Assembly (NCBI RefSeq): GCF_019343475.1
Contig: NZ_CP072453.1
Span: 4,464,001 to 4,528,000 of the forward strand
Direction of reading: 5' to 3'
DNA: 64,000 bases
From: Providencia sp. R33
Lineage (GTDB): Bacteria; Pseudomonadota; Gammaproteobacteria; Enterobacterales; Enterobacteriaceae
This document shows, in pieces, positions 17,273-26,639 of the stretch. A program made the translations under genes and the position numbers. Every line of letters begins with the position of its first letter. Positions within the stretch are counted from its first letter, which is position 1. Below the pieces are notes generated by a model. It did no database searches and was not told where the DNA came from. It worked only from the letters and a program-made list of their open reading frames with translations.

Positions 17273-18484
17273 TTACCCTTGCTCGTGGCGTAAAGCGTCA
17301 TAGGATTGCTGGAAAAGTTGGGTTAGACGCTGTTCACGTTCAGGGTCTTCAAGGGTTTCTTCACTCAGGCGGCGTAAGAAAACCTCTTCTACGGTGAGTT
17401 CATTCAGAGTTTCATTCGCTAACGCAAGGTTTTGCCCTTGTTTTTGTTTTCTTGCACGGCGCAGTAACACAACTTCAACGGGAAGGTTTTGTGTGAGTGT
17501 TTCGATGCGCTGCTGAATATCAGCCAGATAGTCTTGAGAAGCCACCTCGATATCTAACCAAACCGCATTTTCGCCTTGGTAGTCCTGCCATACACTAAGT
17601 TGTTGCTCTATCTCTTTTAACGAGCCTTTAAGCGTTTGTAAAGGCTGAAAAATAGGGATCGCTAACGGGGTGATTTCGGTTAATTCGCTACCTGTAAATT
17701 CAACTAAACAGACACTTTTTTGTTGGGCGGTTTCATCAAAACTGAGGGCAATAGGGGAGCCGCAATAGCGAATATATTCTTTTCCACCAATCACTTGAGG
17801 GCGATGAATATGGCCAAGCGCAATATAATCCGCAGGGGGAAATGCCCCTGAAGGGAAGGCTTCTAATGTGCCGATATAAATATCGCGTACGGAATCGGTG
17901 AGTTCCGCGCCAATCACCGTTAAATGCCCGGTGGCAATAATTGGGATATCCAGACCGAGCATTACCCGTTGCTCTAGGGCAAGTAGGTAGCTGGCTTGGT
18001 AATGATCATGAATGGCAGTTTGAAGTGAAAGTTGTTTTTCTTCAATACTTTGCCCTGCAACACTTAGTTGGATATCCCGAGGTCGTAAAAAAGGAATTGC
18101 ACACACAAGGCCAATGGGTTGCGCTTGTTTATTGTGCAGAGTGATAACATTCGGCTCACTGCCAGAGGTGACCACTTGAGTATTGAGGTAGCTTAATAGT
18201 GAGCTTGATTCATTCAGAACAGAGACGGAATCGTGGTTTCCGCTCAAAATGACCAACTGGCAACCCGTTTTTTGCAAATCTACAATAAATTTATTATATA
18301 ACTCACGGGCATAGCTTGGGGGGGACCCAGTATCGAAAATATCCCCTGCCACAATGACGGCATCAACGTGATGAATTTCGACTTGGTTCACTAGCCAATT
18401 TAAAAAGTGTTGGTGCTCAGGCGCACGGCTTTTGGTAAAAAAGTATTGGCCAAGATGCCAGTCAGAGGTGTGAATAATGCGCAT
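17273..18484 (-). CDS. sbcD: SbcD, Mre11-like nuclease subunit
   Basis: Metallophosphoesterase-fold nuclease, 403 residues (E. coli 400), partner of SbcC. Phosphodiesterase motifs in order: DWHLGQ (residues 7-12), AGDIFDTG, LSGNHDS, ATGHLTV and LGHIHRPQ, giving the full two-metal site. First gene of the sbcDC operon, divergent from phoB across a 236-bp region that also carries a Pho box. Confidence 0.96.
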   Translation of the reverse strand: MRIIHTSDWHLGQYFFTKSRAPEHQHFLNWLVNQVEIHHVDAVIVAGDIFDTGSPPSYARELYNKFIVDLQKTGCQLVILSGNHDSVSVLNESSSLLSYLNTQVVTSGSEPNVITLHNKQAQPIGLVCAIPFLRPRDIQLSVAGQSIEEKQLSLQTAIHDHYQASYLLALEQRVMLGLDIPIIATGHLTVIGAELTDSVRDIYIGTLEAFPSGAFPPADYIALGHIHRPQVIGGKEYIRYCGSPIALSFDETAQQKSVCLVEFTGSELTEITPLAIPIFQPLQTLKGSLKEIEQQLSVWQDYQGENAVWLDIEVASQDYLADIQQRIETLTQNLPVEVVLLRRARKQKQGQNLALANETLNELTVEEVFLRRLSEETLEDPEREQRLTQLFQQSYDALRHEQG

Positions 18485-18656
18485 GAGCCATCAGTTCCTG
18501 TCTTCAATAAAGGGCATAAATTACTGCTATCCAGTATACCTTATCCTATCAAAACCTCGTGTTTTTCTCGTGTTATGGCGGAATTATTTCACTTAGATGA
18601 CATTTACCCGCTAATATAAGGAGAAATATTTGATTTGCGAATAGACATTCATAATT

Positions 18657-18679
18657 CTGTCATAAAAGTGACGCATAAT
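18657..18679 (+). promoter_or_regulatory. Pho box and -10 of the phoBR promoter
   Basis: CTGTCATAAAAGTGACGC (18657-18674) matches the PhoB box of two direct 7-bp repeats separated by an A-rich 4-bp linker (first half perfect, second weaker). A CATAAT hexamer follows at 18674-18679, where the -10 of a PhoB-dependent promoter should lie. This predicts autoregulation of phoBR as in E. coli. Confidence 0.8.
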
Positions 18680-18720
18680 GCGTTCACATTAACAATGTCT
18701 TCTTATTTACAGGAACAATC

Positions 18721-19410
18721 ATGGCAAGACGCATTCTAGTGGTTGAAGATGAAGCGCCCATCCGAGAAATGGTTTGTTTTGTATTAGAACAGAATGGTTT
18801 CCAGCCGATTGAAGCTGATGATTATGACAGCGCAATTGCACAGTTAGTCGACCCTCTGCCCGATTTAGTGTTACTAGATTGGATGATCCCCGGTGGTTCA
18901 GGGCTCCAAGTGATTAAACATATGAAGCGAGATAGCGCCACTCGCGATGTCCCTGTGATGATGTTAACCGCTCGTGGGGAAGAAGAAGACCGCGTGAAAG
19001 GCCTCGAGGTCGGTGCAGATGATTATTTGATTAAGCCGTTTTCCCCGAAAGAATTAATTGCTCGTGTGAAAGCGATTCTCCGTCGTATCTCGCCAATGTC
19101 GACAGAAGATATCATCGAAATGAATGGGTTAACCTTAGACCCAACCTCCCACCGAGTGACCAGTAACGAAACCCCAATTGATATGGGACCAACGGAATAT
19201 AAACTTCTGCATTTCTTTATGACGCACCCTGAACGTGTTTACAGCCGTGAACAGCTCTTGAATTATGTGTGGGGCGCGAACGTTTATGTTGAAGATAGAA
19301 CGGTGGATGTACACATTCGGCGTTTAAGAAAGGCGCTAGAAACTGAAGGTCATGATAAAATGGTGCAAACAGTACGCGGTACGGGCTACCGTTTCTCTGT
19401 TCGTTATTAA
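18721..19410 (+). CDS. phoB: PhoB, phosphate-regulon response regulator
   Basis: 229-residue OmpR/PhoB-type transcription activator, the same length as E. coli. The receiver domain has the acidic pocket (VEDEAP), the phospho-acceptor Asp in LVLLDWMIPG (about residue 54), MLTARG and KPFSPKEL. The C-terminal winged-helix has SREQLLNYVWG and the recognition helix RTVDVHIRRLRKALE. It is preceded by a Pho box and by AGGAACA before the ATG. phoR follows after 23 bp. Confidence 0.97.
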   Translation: MARRILVVEDEAPIREMVCFVLEQNGFQPIEADDYDSAIAQLVDPLPDLVLLDWMIPGGSGLQVIKHMKRDSATRDVPVMMLTARGEEEDRVKGLEVGADDYLIKPFSPKELIARVKAILRRISPMSTEDIIEMNGLTLDPTSHRVTSNETPIDMGPTEYKLLHFFMTHPERVYSREQLLNYVWGANVYVEDRTVDVHIRRLRKALETEGHDKMVQTVRGTGYRFSVRY

Positions 19411-19433
19411 CGACAAATTAGGGAGAGACATGC

Positions 19434-20744
19434 GTGCTTGAACGCTTATCGATTAAACAGCTGATTTGGGGGCTGTTTTTATTTATTTTACCGGCGCTGA
19501 TTTTGTCCGTTTTTATCGGGCACTTGCCTTGGCTGCTAGTGGTTTCATTACTGGCCGCTTTAGTGTGGCATGCATATAACTTGCTGAAATTGTCTTATTG
19601 GCTTTGGCTGGATAAAAGCATGTTACCACCTGAGGGGCGAGGGGGCTGGGAGCCGATATTTTACGGTATTTACCAGATGCAGCAACGCAACCGTAAACGT
19701 CGCCGCGAATTAGGGCAACTCATTAAGCGCTTTCGCAGTGGGGCTGAATCCTTACCTGATGCTGTCGTGATGATGACCACTGAGGGCAATATTTTCTGGT
19801 GTAATCGCCATGCGCAGGCGTTGTTAGGTTTTCGCTGGCCAGAGGATAACGGCCAACATATTTTCAATCTACTGCGTTACCCTGATTTTAGCCGCTATTT
19901 TTCAATCAAAAGCTATGACCAAGCATTAACCATTGAGCTTAATAGCGGGGAAATCGTTGAGTTTCGTATTTTGCCTTATACAGAAGGGCAGTTATTGATG
20001 GTGGCGCGAGATGTCACTGAAAAACGCCGGTTGGAGAAAGCGCGTAGGGATTTTTTTGCCAATGTGAGCCATGAACTACGCACGCCACTTACCGTTATTC
20101 AGGGGTATCTTGAGGTGATGGATGACCAAGAAGGTATGCCTGCCGTCAATAAAAAAGCGCTGAATGTGATGCAAGAGCAAGCTCATCGAATGGACAATTT
20201 GGTCAAGCAGCTTTTGCAGTTATCACGTATCGAAATTGCCCCGCAAATCAATCTTGATGAACAGGTGAACATTCCCGTGATCCTCAAAATGATTGAGCAA
20301 GAAGCGCTAAGCTTAAGCCAAGGTCGCCAGCAATTTGAGTTTAACATCGATGAATCATTGCGGGTACATGGCAATGAAGAGCAACTACGCAGTGCGGTGG
20401 CGAACTTAGTGTATAACGCCATTAACCATACGCCAGAAGGCACTATTATTCGTGTTGATTGGAACAGAACCAGCAATGGTGCCCGATTCAGTGTGAAGGA
20501 TAATGGGCCAGGGATCCCATCAGAACATCTTCCTCGTCTGACTGAGCGTTTTTACCGTGTAGATAAAGCGCGTTCACGCCAAGGTGGTGGCGGTACTGGG
20601 CTTGGTTTGGCTATTGTAAAACATGCGGTTCAACACCACAGTAGCCAGCTGGTGGTCACTAGCCAAGTGGGGAAAGGGAGTGAATTCTCATTTACCTTGC
20701 CGCCAGTGCTAATTGTTGATGATAAAAAATTCAAAAAAGCTTAG
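19434..20744 (+). CDS. phoR: PhoR, phosphate-regulon sensor kinase
   Basis: 436-residue inner-membrane histidine kinase (E. coli 431). N-terminal hydrophobic segments (about residues 10-50), a basic linker with RNRKRRRELGQ, a PAS domain (ESLPDAVVMM..), the H-box FFANVSHELRTPLTVIQGY, and the ATPase boxes NLVYNAINHTPEG, DNGPGIP and GGTGLGLAIVKHA. The start is GTG at 19434 with GGGAGAG upstream. It phosphorylates or dephosphorylates PhoB according to signals from the Pst system, which is not in this window. Confidence 0.96.
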   Translation: MLERLSIKQLIWGLFLFILPALILSVFIGHLPWLLVVSLLAALVWHAYNLLKLSYWLWLDKSMLPPEGRGGWEPIFYGIYQMQQRNRKRRRELGQLIKRFRSGAESLPDAVVMMTTEGNIFWCNRHAQALLGFRWPEDNGQHIFNLLRYPDFSRYFSIKSYDQALTIELNSGEIVEFRILPYTEGQLLMVARDVTEKRRLEKARRDFFANVSHELRTPLTVIQGYLEVMDDQEGMPAVNKKALNVMQEQAHRMDNLVKQLLQLSRIEIAPQINLDEQVNIPVILKMIEQEALSLSQGRQQFEFNIDESLRVHGNEEQLRSAVANLVYNAINHTPEGTIIRVDWNRTSNGARFSVKDNGPGIPSEHLPRLTERFYRVDKARSRQGGGGTGLGLAIVKHAVQHHSSQLVVTSQVGKGSEFSFTLPPVLIVDDKKFKKA

Positions 20745-21235
20745 AAAATTCCATTTTATTAATAGAATCAATTTATTAATAAAGTGGAACCTGCTTCTAT
20801 TTCGATTAATTAATTCTATTAATGCATTGTTTTTTTATATTATCCCACCAATTAATAATTTTAAAATAATATATCCTACCTGTTATCAAAAAAAGTGAAT
20901 GATAAAATGAGGAGTTGATTAATTTTCAAGCAAATCATATAACGAGTATTGTGATTTTACTGAAAGGAATCACTGGTTCTGAAAATTAGTTTAGTTATTT
21001 CCTCTTGTTTTCGGGTTTGCTATTGCCTTTTTGCCCTATAAAAGTTCTACTTGTTGTCAGTTATTGGCGATTTTTTCTGTTTTTTGATTTTTCGTTTTGT
21101 CATCGGCAAGCAGGCATACTTTTTTATATTGTTAACAGTATGTTTATCAGAATTCTATCTCGCTATATATATTTCAAAGGGTTGCTAGGTGCATACCCGT
21201 AATTTTCTATTTCTGCTACTAAAAATTAACATAAT
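20745..21235. other. Long T-rich leader upstream of brnQ
   Basis: About 490 bp without a convincing gene. It is very AT-rich, with many T-tracts. The brnQ start at 21236 has no clear Shine-Dalgarno. A frame at 21005-21202 is rich in Leu/Val/Ile but begins with TTG and has no ribosome binding site, so it is not called. No terminator after phoR is obvious. Confidence 0.4.
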
Positions 21236-22561
21236 ATGGCTCATCGTTTATCATCAAGAGATATCATCGCATTAGGTTTTATGACCTTTGCGTTATTTGT
21301 CGGGGCAGGAAATATCATTTTCCCTCCGATGGTCGGCTTACAGGCTGGGGAACAAGTTTGGACCGCCGCACTTGGCTTTTTAGTCACAGGTGTGGGTCTA
21401 CCCGTATTAACCGTTATTGCATTAGCGAAAGTTGGGGGCGGAATTGAAGCCCTGAGTACGCCGGTGGGTAAAACAGCAGGCTTACTGCTCGCGGTTGTCG
21501 CTTACTTATCTGTCGGTCCGTTATTTGCAACGCCTAGAACCGCAACTGTATCGTATAAAGTGGGTATCGCACCGTTATTTGGTGGCGAATCTGACATGTT
21601 ACTGCTTATCTATAGCGCAGTTTATTTTGTGCTAGTGATAGGTATTTCGCTGTATCCGGGCAAATTACTGGATAGCGTAGGGCACATTTTGGCGCCCGTT
21701 AAAATGCTTGCACTGGCTATTTTAGGCGTCGCAGCCGTAATGTGGCCAGCAGGTGACCCAATTCCATCAACGGTAGAATACCGTGATATGGCCTTCTCAA
21801 ATGGCTTTATTAACGGTTATCTCACAATGGATACCCTCGGGGCGATGGTGTTTGGTATTGTTATCGTGAATGCGGCGCGTTCACGGGGTATCGAAAACTC
21901 ATCATTGCTTACTCGTTATACCATGTGGGCTGGCTTAATTGCTGGGGTATTGTTGACGCTGGTGTATCTATCCTTGTTCAAGCTGGGTGAAAATAGCGGT
22001 TCACTGATCCCGAATCCAGAAGATGGCGCGGATATCCTGCATACTTATGTTCAGTATACGTTTGGTGGCTACGGCAGCTTCTTCCTTGCTGTATTGATTT
22101 TTGTGGCTTGTATGGTGACTGCAGTTGGCCTGACTTGTGCTTGCGCAGAGTTCTTTAGCCGCTATGTGCCGATTTCTTACCGTAAGCTTGTGTTGATCTT
22201 AGGTGTTTTCTCTATGGTCATCTCAAACTTAGGTTTAAGTAAGTTAATCGCCTTCTCATTACCTGTGTTGGTTTCAATTTACCCTCCGTGTATTGTCTTG
22301 ATACTATTGAGCTTCACATTGAAATGGTGGAAAAACCCAACGGTAGTGATTGCACCAACAATGCTAGTCAGCTTTGTAGTAGGCTTAATCGGCGCGGTGA
22401 AAGCGTCCGATCATTTGAAAGTCTACATCCCAGAATGGATGACGGCGATGCCATTGTATAAACAAGATTTAGTTTGGGTATTGCCAACACTTGTTGTCTT
22501 GGTCGTCGCGATTGTCTGTGACAAAGTGGTGTCACCATCAGTGCAGCATAAACAAGCTTAA
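21236..22561 (+). CDS. brnQ: BrnQ, branched-chain amino acid:Na+ symporter
   Basis: Inner-membrane transporter of Leu, Val and Ile (LIVCS family), 441 residues (E. coli 439) with about 12 hydrophobic segments. The N-terminus RDIIALGFMTFALFVGAGNIIFPP and the internal GYLTMDTLGAMVFGIVIVNAARSRG are near-identical to E. coli. Its position after phoR is conserved. There is no strong ribosome binding site before the ATG, which may indicate weak or leader-dependent translation. A terminator follows. Confidence 0.96.
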   Translation: MAHRLSSRDIIALGFMTFALFVGAGNIIFPPMVGLQAGEQVWTAALGFLVTGVGLPVLTVIALAKVGGGIEALSTPVGKTAGLLLAVVAYLSVGPLFATPRTATVSYKVGIAPLFGGESDMLLLIYSAVYFVLVIGISLYPGKLLDSVGHILAPVKMLALAILGVAAVMWPAGDPIPSTVEYRDMAFSNGFINGYLTMDTLGAMVFGIVIVNAARSRGIENSSLLTRYTMWAGLIAGVLLTLVYLSLFKLGENSGSLIPNPEDGADILHTYVQYTFGGYGSFFLAVLIFVACMVTAVGLTCACAEFFSRYVPISYRKLVLILGVFSMVISNLGLSKLIAFSLPVLVSIYPPCIVLILLSFTLKWWKNPTVVIAPTMLVSFVVGLIGAVKASDHLKVYIPEWMTAMPLYKQDLVWVLPTLVVLVVAIVCDKVVSPSVQHKQA

Positions 22562-22581
22562 TCATTTGAATTATCGAATAA

Positions 22582-22610
22582 AAGGGAGCCAATAGGCTCC
22601 CTTTTTTATA
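22582..22610 (+). terminator. brnQ terminator
   Basis: AGGGAGCC-AATA-GGCTCCCT followed by six T residues, 20 bp after the brnQ stop, in the convergent space before ggt. Confidence 0.88.
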
Positions 22611-22615
22611 ACATA

Positions 22616-24382
22616 TTAATTCACGCCGACGGCACTACCTGCTGGTCGGCGAACATCATTAGAACCGTAAATAAAGCCTTCGCGGACTTTGCCTGAAACG
22701 GCGGAGTCATTACCAGATGACTTGGCACTGACACCTGCACCATCAGGGATAGCAACCATAATTAGCTCAGCAGCCCCCCAAGGAGTCTGTTCAACCATCT
22801 TATAGCCCATCTTATCAAGTAGGGCTAAGCTGTCTTTCGATATACCTCGTTGTTCATAATAAACTTCATCAGGCAACCATTGGTGGTGAATGCGAGGTGC
22901 ATTCACCGCTTCTTGTGGTGGCATTCCGTGGTCAATAATGTTTAATGCCGTTTGCAACGTGATAGAAATAATGCGTGAGCCGCCTGGAGAGCCGAGTACT
23001 AAGAACACGTTGCCATCTTTGGTGACAATGGTTGGGCTCATTGATGAGAGTGGGCGTTTACCCGGCGCGATAGAATTTCGTTCGCCTTGAACTAAGCCAT
23101 AAAGGTTTTTTTCTCCCACTTTAGTGGTGAAATCGTCCATTTCATCATTGAGGAAGAAACCCGTTCCCGGTGGGATAACTACTGAACCAAATCGACCATT
23201 GATTGTGTAAGTGGTTGAAACGGCGTTTCCTTTTTCATCAACAACCGAATAATGAGTTGTTTCTGGTTTTTCATGAGGCCCCATTCCCGGCTGAACTTGC
23301 GTTGAAGGTGTCGCTTGGTTTGGTTTGATCTCTTTGCGCAGCTCTTCGGCGTAGGCTTTACTTAACAATTTTTCGGTTGGGTTATCCACAAATTCAGGAT
23401 CGCCAAGAAACGTATTTCGGTCCATATAGGCGTGGCGCATAGCTTCGGTTAGGGTATGAATATATTCAGCAGAATTAAAGCCCATCTCTTTAAGGTCATA
23501 ACCCTCTAAAATATTTAAGGTTTGGCAGATAGTCACACCACCAGAGCTTGGCGGTGGCGCAGAAATAAATTGATAGCCTCTATAGGTACAGCTAACTGGA
23601 GCTGTGTCCGTGATAGTAAAATCAGCAAAATCTTTTGCGGTGAGTATGCCGCCGTTTTTCTTTGACGCTTCTTCGACAGCTTTCGGTATTTCCCCTTCAT
23701 AGAAAGCCGATGGCCCATTCTTGGCAATTTTTTCAAGGGTATTGGCTAAATCGGTTTGCACCAATAAGTCGCCAGGTTGAAAAGCGCTACCGTCAGGTTT
23801 TAAGAATATACGTGCGACTTCAGGATCTTGCTTAAAGCGCTCGGTGGTTGTATCCAGCACATCCGTATCTGCACGGGTTAATATAAAGCCTTCTCTGGCA
23901 AGCTTAATTGCAGGCTCCATCACTTGTTGGCGGCTCATTGTGCCGTATTTTTCTAAGGCATAATCTAGGCCTTTAACGGTACCTGGCACACCCGAAGCGA
24001 GGTAGCCGTATAAGCTTGCGTCTTTGATTAACTTACCGTCTTTATCGAGATACATATCCGCGCTTGCTGCGGCAGGAGCGGTTTCTCTAAAATTGATGAA
24101 TAGGTCTTTGCCATCAGCCAAGTGAATGGTCATAAAGCCGCCACCGCCAATATTGCCACAACACGGGTTAACAACGGCTTGGGCATAGCCAACTGCCACT
24201 GCAGCATCCACAGCGTTTCCGCCTGATTTCAAGATATCTGCGCCAATTTGTGAGGCTAAATGTTGAGATGAAACGACCATGCCTTTTTTGGCTTCAACGG
24301 CAGGTTCTGATGCAGCAAAGATTTGGCTTGAAAATAATAAGGAAAGCAATAATGCAGCAGGGCGTAATGATGTTCTGATCAT
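22616..24382 (-). CDS. ggt: Ggt, periplasmic gamma-glutamyltranspeptidase
   Basis: 588-residue Ntn-hydrolase precursor (E. coli 580) that cleaves or transfers the gamma-glutamyl group of glutathione. The start at ATG 24382, with GGGAG 8 bp upstream, yields a signal peptide ending near FA-A (residues 24-25). The autoprocessing/catalytic Thr is in KPETTHYSVVDEKGN, separating the large and small subunits; the substrate-binding segments PLSSMSPTIV and GSPGGSRII follow. In E. coli ggt lies elsewhere; here it replaces the proY-malZ segment after brnQ. Its neighbour is a thiol peroxidase, a possible thematic link to thiol metabolism. Confidence 0.95.
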   Translation of the reverse strand: MIRTSLRPAALLLSLLFSSQIFAASEPAVEAKKGMVVSSQHLASQIGADILKSGGNAVDAAVAVGYAQAVVNPCCGNIGGGGFMTIHLADGKDLFINFRETAPAAASADMYLDKDGKLIKDASLYGYLASGVPGTVKGLDYALEKYGTMSRQQVMEPAIKLAREGFILTRADTDVLDTTTERFKQDPEVARIFLKPDGSAFQPGDLLVQTDLANTLEKIAKNGPSAFYEGEIPKAVEEASKKNGGILTAKDFADFTITDTAPVSCTYRGYQFISAPPPSSGGVTICQTLNILEGYDLKEMGFNSAEYIHTLTEAMRHAYMDRNTFLGDPEFVDNPTEKLLSKAYAEELRKEIKPNQATPSTQVQPGMGPHEKPETTHYSVVDEKGNAVSTTYTINGRFGSVVIPPGTGFFLNDEMDDFTTKVGEKNLYGLVQGERNSIAPGKRPLSSMSPTIVTKDGNVFLVLGSPGGSRIISITLQTALNIIDHGMPPQEAVNAPRIHHQWLPDEVYYEQRGISKDSLALLDKMGYKMVEQTPWGAAELIMVAIPDGAGVSAKSSGNDSAVSGKVREGFIYGSNDVRRPAGSAVGVN

Positions 24383-24562
24383 TCGTATCTCCCAGTTAAG
24401 GTAAGGTTTGATATAACACAAATTAATGATTTGTTAATTATTTGTATTTTTAATGTATAGCATACAATAGTGTGGAGTGTTGAATATTTGAGTTAAGAAG
24501 TGTTAACTGGGTAGGGATATTACTAATCAGAGACGTAATAATATTGATGGGGTGCACAAAAG

Positions 24563-24590
24563 AAAAAAGCGGGCAATCAGCCCGCTTTTG
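24563..24590 (-). terminator. Terminator of the peroxiredoxin gene
   Basis: AAAAGCGGGC/GCCCGCTTTT stem with a 5-nt loop. On the minus strand it is followed by TTTTCTTTT, about 20 bp past the stop at 24609. Confidence 0.85.
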
Positions 24591-24608
24591 AAAAACTAAA
24601 TCGATTGA

Positions 24609-25211
24609 TTACAGTTTTGCAGAGTTTTTGGTCAGGTAGTCAGCAACGCCTTTTGGAGATGCGTTCATACCTTCTTTTCCTTTTTCCCACTGAGCAGGGC
24701 AAACATCACCGTGCTCTTCGTGGAATTGCAGTGCGTCAACCATACGCAGCATTTCGTCAATGTTACGGCCTAATGGCAGGTCGTTAACCACTTGGTGACG
24801 AACAACACCGTTTTTGTCAACGAGGAAAGAACCACGCAGTGCAACGCCTGCTTCTGGGTGTTCAATACCGTAAGCTTTCATGATTTCGCGTTTGATATCA
24901 GCAACCATCGGGTATTTAACTTCACCGATACCGCCGTTATCGACAGGGGTTTTACGCCATGCGTTATGAACAAACTCAGAGTCAAAAGAAACACCAACAA
25001 TTTCAACACCGCGTTTTTTGAATTCTTCATAGCGGTGGTCAAATGCGATCAGCTCTGAAGGACACACGAAAGTGAAGTCCATTGGCCAGAAAAAGATCAC
25101 AGCTGGACGGCCGTTCAGGTGGGTTTTCAGGTTGAAGTTTTCAACGATTTCACCGTTACCTAAAACAGCAGCAGCAGTAAAGTCAGGGGCTTGACGTGTT
25201 ACCAGAACCAT
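24609..25211 (-). CDS. Typical 2-Cys peroxiredoxin (AhpC/TsaA-like)
   Basis: 200-residue cytoplasmic peroxidase that reduces H2O2 and organic hydroperoxides. The peroxidatic Cys50 is in DFTFVCPSE and the resolving Cys171 in GDVCPAQW; the GGIG segment and a C-terminal tail are also present, as in sensitive typical 2-Cys enzymes. It is of the Yersinia-type TsaA/AhpC group and lacks an adjacent ahpF, so its reductant must be encoded elsewhere (thioredoxin or glutaredoxin system). An OxyR-like site lies about 130 bp upstream, and AGGAG precedes the ATG. Confidence 0.93.
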   Translation of the reverse strand: MVLVTRQAPDFTAAAVLGNGEIVENFNLKTHLNGRPAVIFFWPMDFTFVCPSELIAFDHRYEEFKKRGVEIVGVSFDSEFVHNAWRKTPVDNGGIGEVKYPMVADIKREIMKAYGIEHPEAGVALRGSFLVDKNGVVRHQVVNDLPLGRNIDEMLRMVDALQFHEEHGDVCPAQWEKGKEGMNASPKGVADYLTKNSAKL

Positions 25212-25338
25212 AATTTACTCCTATGAGTTTGATTTTTGTCCGAGAGATTTCACAAAAATTGTGTATTTTCGGACATAGACTTCCAAAAGGATAAAAAATT
25301 ATCTTTTGATAATAAAGACATTTAAACCAATTATTGTG

Positions 25339-25353
25339 ATAGGTTTTAACTAT
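25339..25353 (-). promoter_or_regulatory. Candidate OxyR half-site upstream of the peroxiredoxin gene
   Basis: ATAGGTTTTAACTAT fits the OxyR tetranucleotide pattern ATAG-N-T-NNN-A-N-CTAT exactly over 15 bp. The second motif expected after 7 bp is degenerate. Given the peroxidase downstream, peroxide induction is plausible; this is a pattern match only. Confidence 0.45.
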
Positions 25354-25421
25354 CAATTATACTGATTTAATAAATTAATATCAATAAGATAGTTTTATTC
25401 TGCCAAAGTGCAAGCATTAAT

Positions 25422-26033
25422 TTATTCCTTTGCCTGTATTGTGACACTTTGTGCAAAAATTTGTTGCAGCGCATTCGCCATCATTTGTGGATAAAATTGA
25501 AAGAAAATATTTTCCAGCGCATCATATTGCAATAAAAAATCATCAAATGAACCGCTTAGCGCACTGAGCCTAGGTCTTCTTTTTGCCATCCCATTTAGGG
25601 ATTTGCCAATATAGTTTTTATCTGCGTAACGAATTAACCACTGTTGTGGCCAGAGAAACTCATTTAACTCCTGAAACTTTTCAGGGGTATGACACAGTTG
25701 AGGTTCTATAATATTTCGGCAATAACGCACGAATTCAGGCAGTGAAATGGCAGGTTCAATCGTCGACCAATGCAAAGACAAAAAATGATCCCACACTAAA
25801 TCCAACGTAATCGGTGCAACACGGCGATATTCCTCACGAAACAGTAATTTGGCCTCTTTGACCAAAGGGTGCGTGTCAGTGATGCGATCGACAGCGCGGT
25901 GCATCATAATGCCAGAGACAACTTCAGGTGAGTAAAGGCCCGCAGGGTTGCCGCGAACGTAGTCAGCCATTGTGTTGCCGAGCAGGGAGCTGGCAGCGAG
26001 GTGGGCTAGGTGGAGGTGTGCTAGATAATTCAT
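25422..26033 (-). CDS. acpH: AcpH, acyl carrier protein phosphodiesterase
   Basis: 203-residue enzyme (E. coli 193) that removes the 4'-phosphopantetheine group from holo-ACP. The N-terminus MNYLAHLHLAHLAASSLLGNTMADYVRGN and the HD-like metal site (MMHRAVDRITDTHP, LVWDHFLSLHW) are conserved. Its place beside queA, on the opposite strand, is as in E. coli. A dispersed palindromic element begins only about 15 bp upstream of the ATG, where no strong Shine-Dalgarno is visible. Confidence 0.94.
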   Translation of the reverse strand: MNYLAHLHLAHLAASSLLGNTMADYVRGNPAGLYSPEVVSGIMMHRAVDRITDTHPLVKEAKLLFREEYRRVAPITLDLVWDHFLSLHWSTIEPAISLPEFVRYCRNIIEPQLCHTPEKFQELNEFLWPQQWLIRYADKNYIGKSLNGMAKRRPRLSALSGSFDDFLLQYDALENIFFQFYPQMMANALQQIFAQSVTIQAKE

Positions 26034-26047
26034 TCTTTTATAGTATA

Positions 26048-26160
26048 CCTGATGCCTTTCAAATTATAGCTGTGTTAGCGGCGCAAACCGACCCTAGTCA
26101 CATACTTATGTATGCTCCTAGGGCTCAATTTGCTTGCTGCCTTGCTCTAATTCGAAATTC
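26048..26160. repeat. Dispersed palindromic element upstream of acpH
   Basis: Left end ATGCCTTTCAAATTATAGCTG, central CTAGTCACATACTTATGTATGCTCCTAG, and right end GCTGCCTTGCTCTAATTCGAA. The termini form an imperfect inverted repeat. It sits inside the acpH 5' region and next to a further duplication to its right. Confidence 0.8.
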
Positions 26161-26406
26161 ATGAGGTATCAGTATTGAGTATTGAAATGAAAACCAAAGT
26201 TCAACTACAGCATAGTTATTACTTGCCGCCTACCTGTGATTTGAAATCCATAGGACATGCAGCAGTAGTTAGCAAAGTTTAAACTATAGCAATAATTACG
26301 TTGAATTCGAAACTTATGGGGTATCAGTATTGAGATGAAAACCAAAGTTCAACTACAGCATAGTTATTACTTGCTGCCTACCTGTGATTCGAAATCCATA
26401 GGACAT
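26150..26406. repeat. Imperfect direct repeat of about 105 bp between acpH and queA
   Basis: Two copies, 26150-26258 and 26305-26406, run from ATTCGAAA to ATAGGACAT and share the core AACCAAAGTTCAACTACAG plus GCCTACCTGTGATT. The left copy begins inside the right end of the palindromic element. The interval from 26407 to 26639 shows no gene and should hold the queA promoter. Confidence 0.75.
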
Positions 26407-26639
26407 TATTTAGTCCTTAGCTGGGTAATGAAAAATAATAGAAATCAATTTGTCATGAAAGGTAAGTAAAATTGAAATAATTCATTCATCGAATGGATAA
26501 ATAGCGTACAGAATTTTTTGCTAACAAAATATTTATTAAATAATGGTGGTTTTTTGTGCAATTCTGCGCTTATTTCTTGCGCCAAAGGCGGTGCGGCACT
26601 AGACTAGTTCCCTATTTTTTTTAGATTGATGTCAATACA

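Noticed and set aside
21005..21202. Leu/Val/Ile-rich frame upstream of brnQ, a possible attenuation leader peptide
   Set aside because: It would start with TTG, has no Shine-Dalgarno, and no terminator/antiterminator pair was found between it and brnQ.
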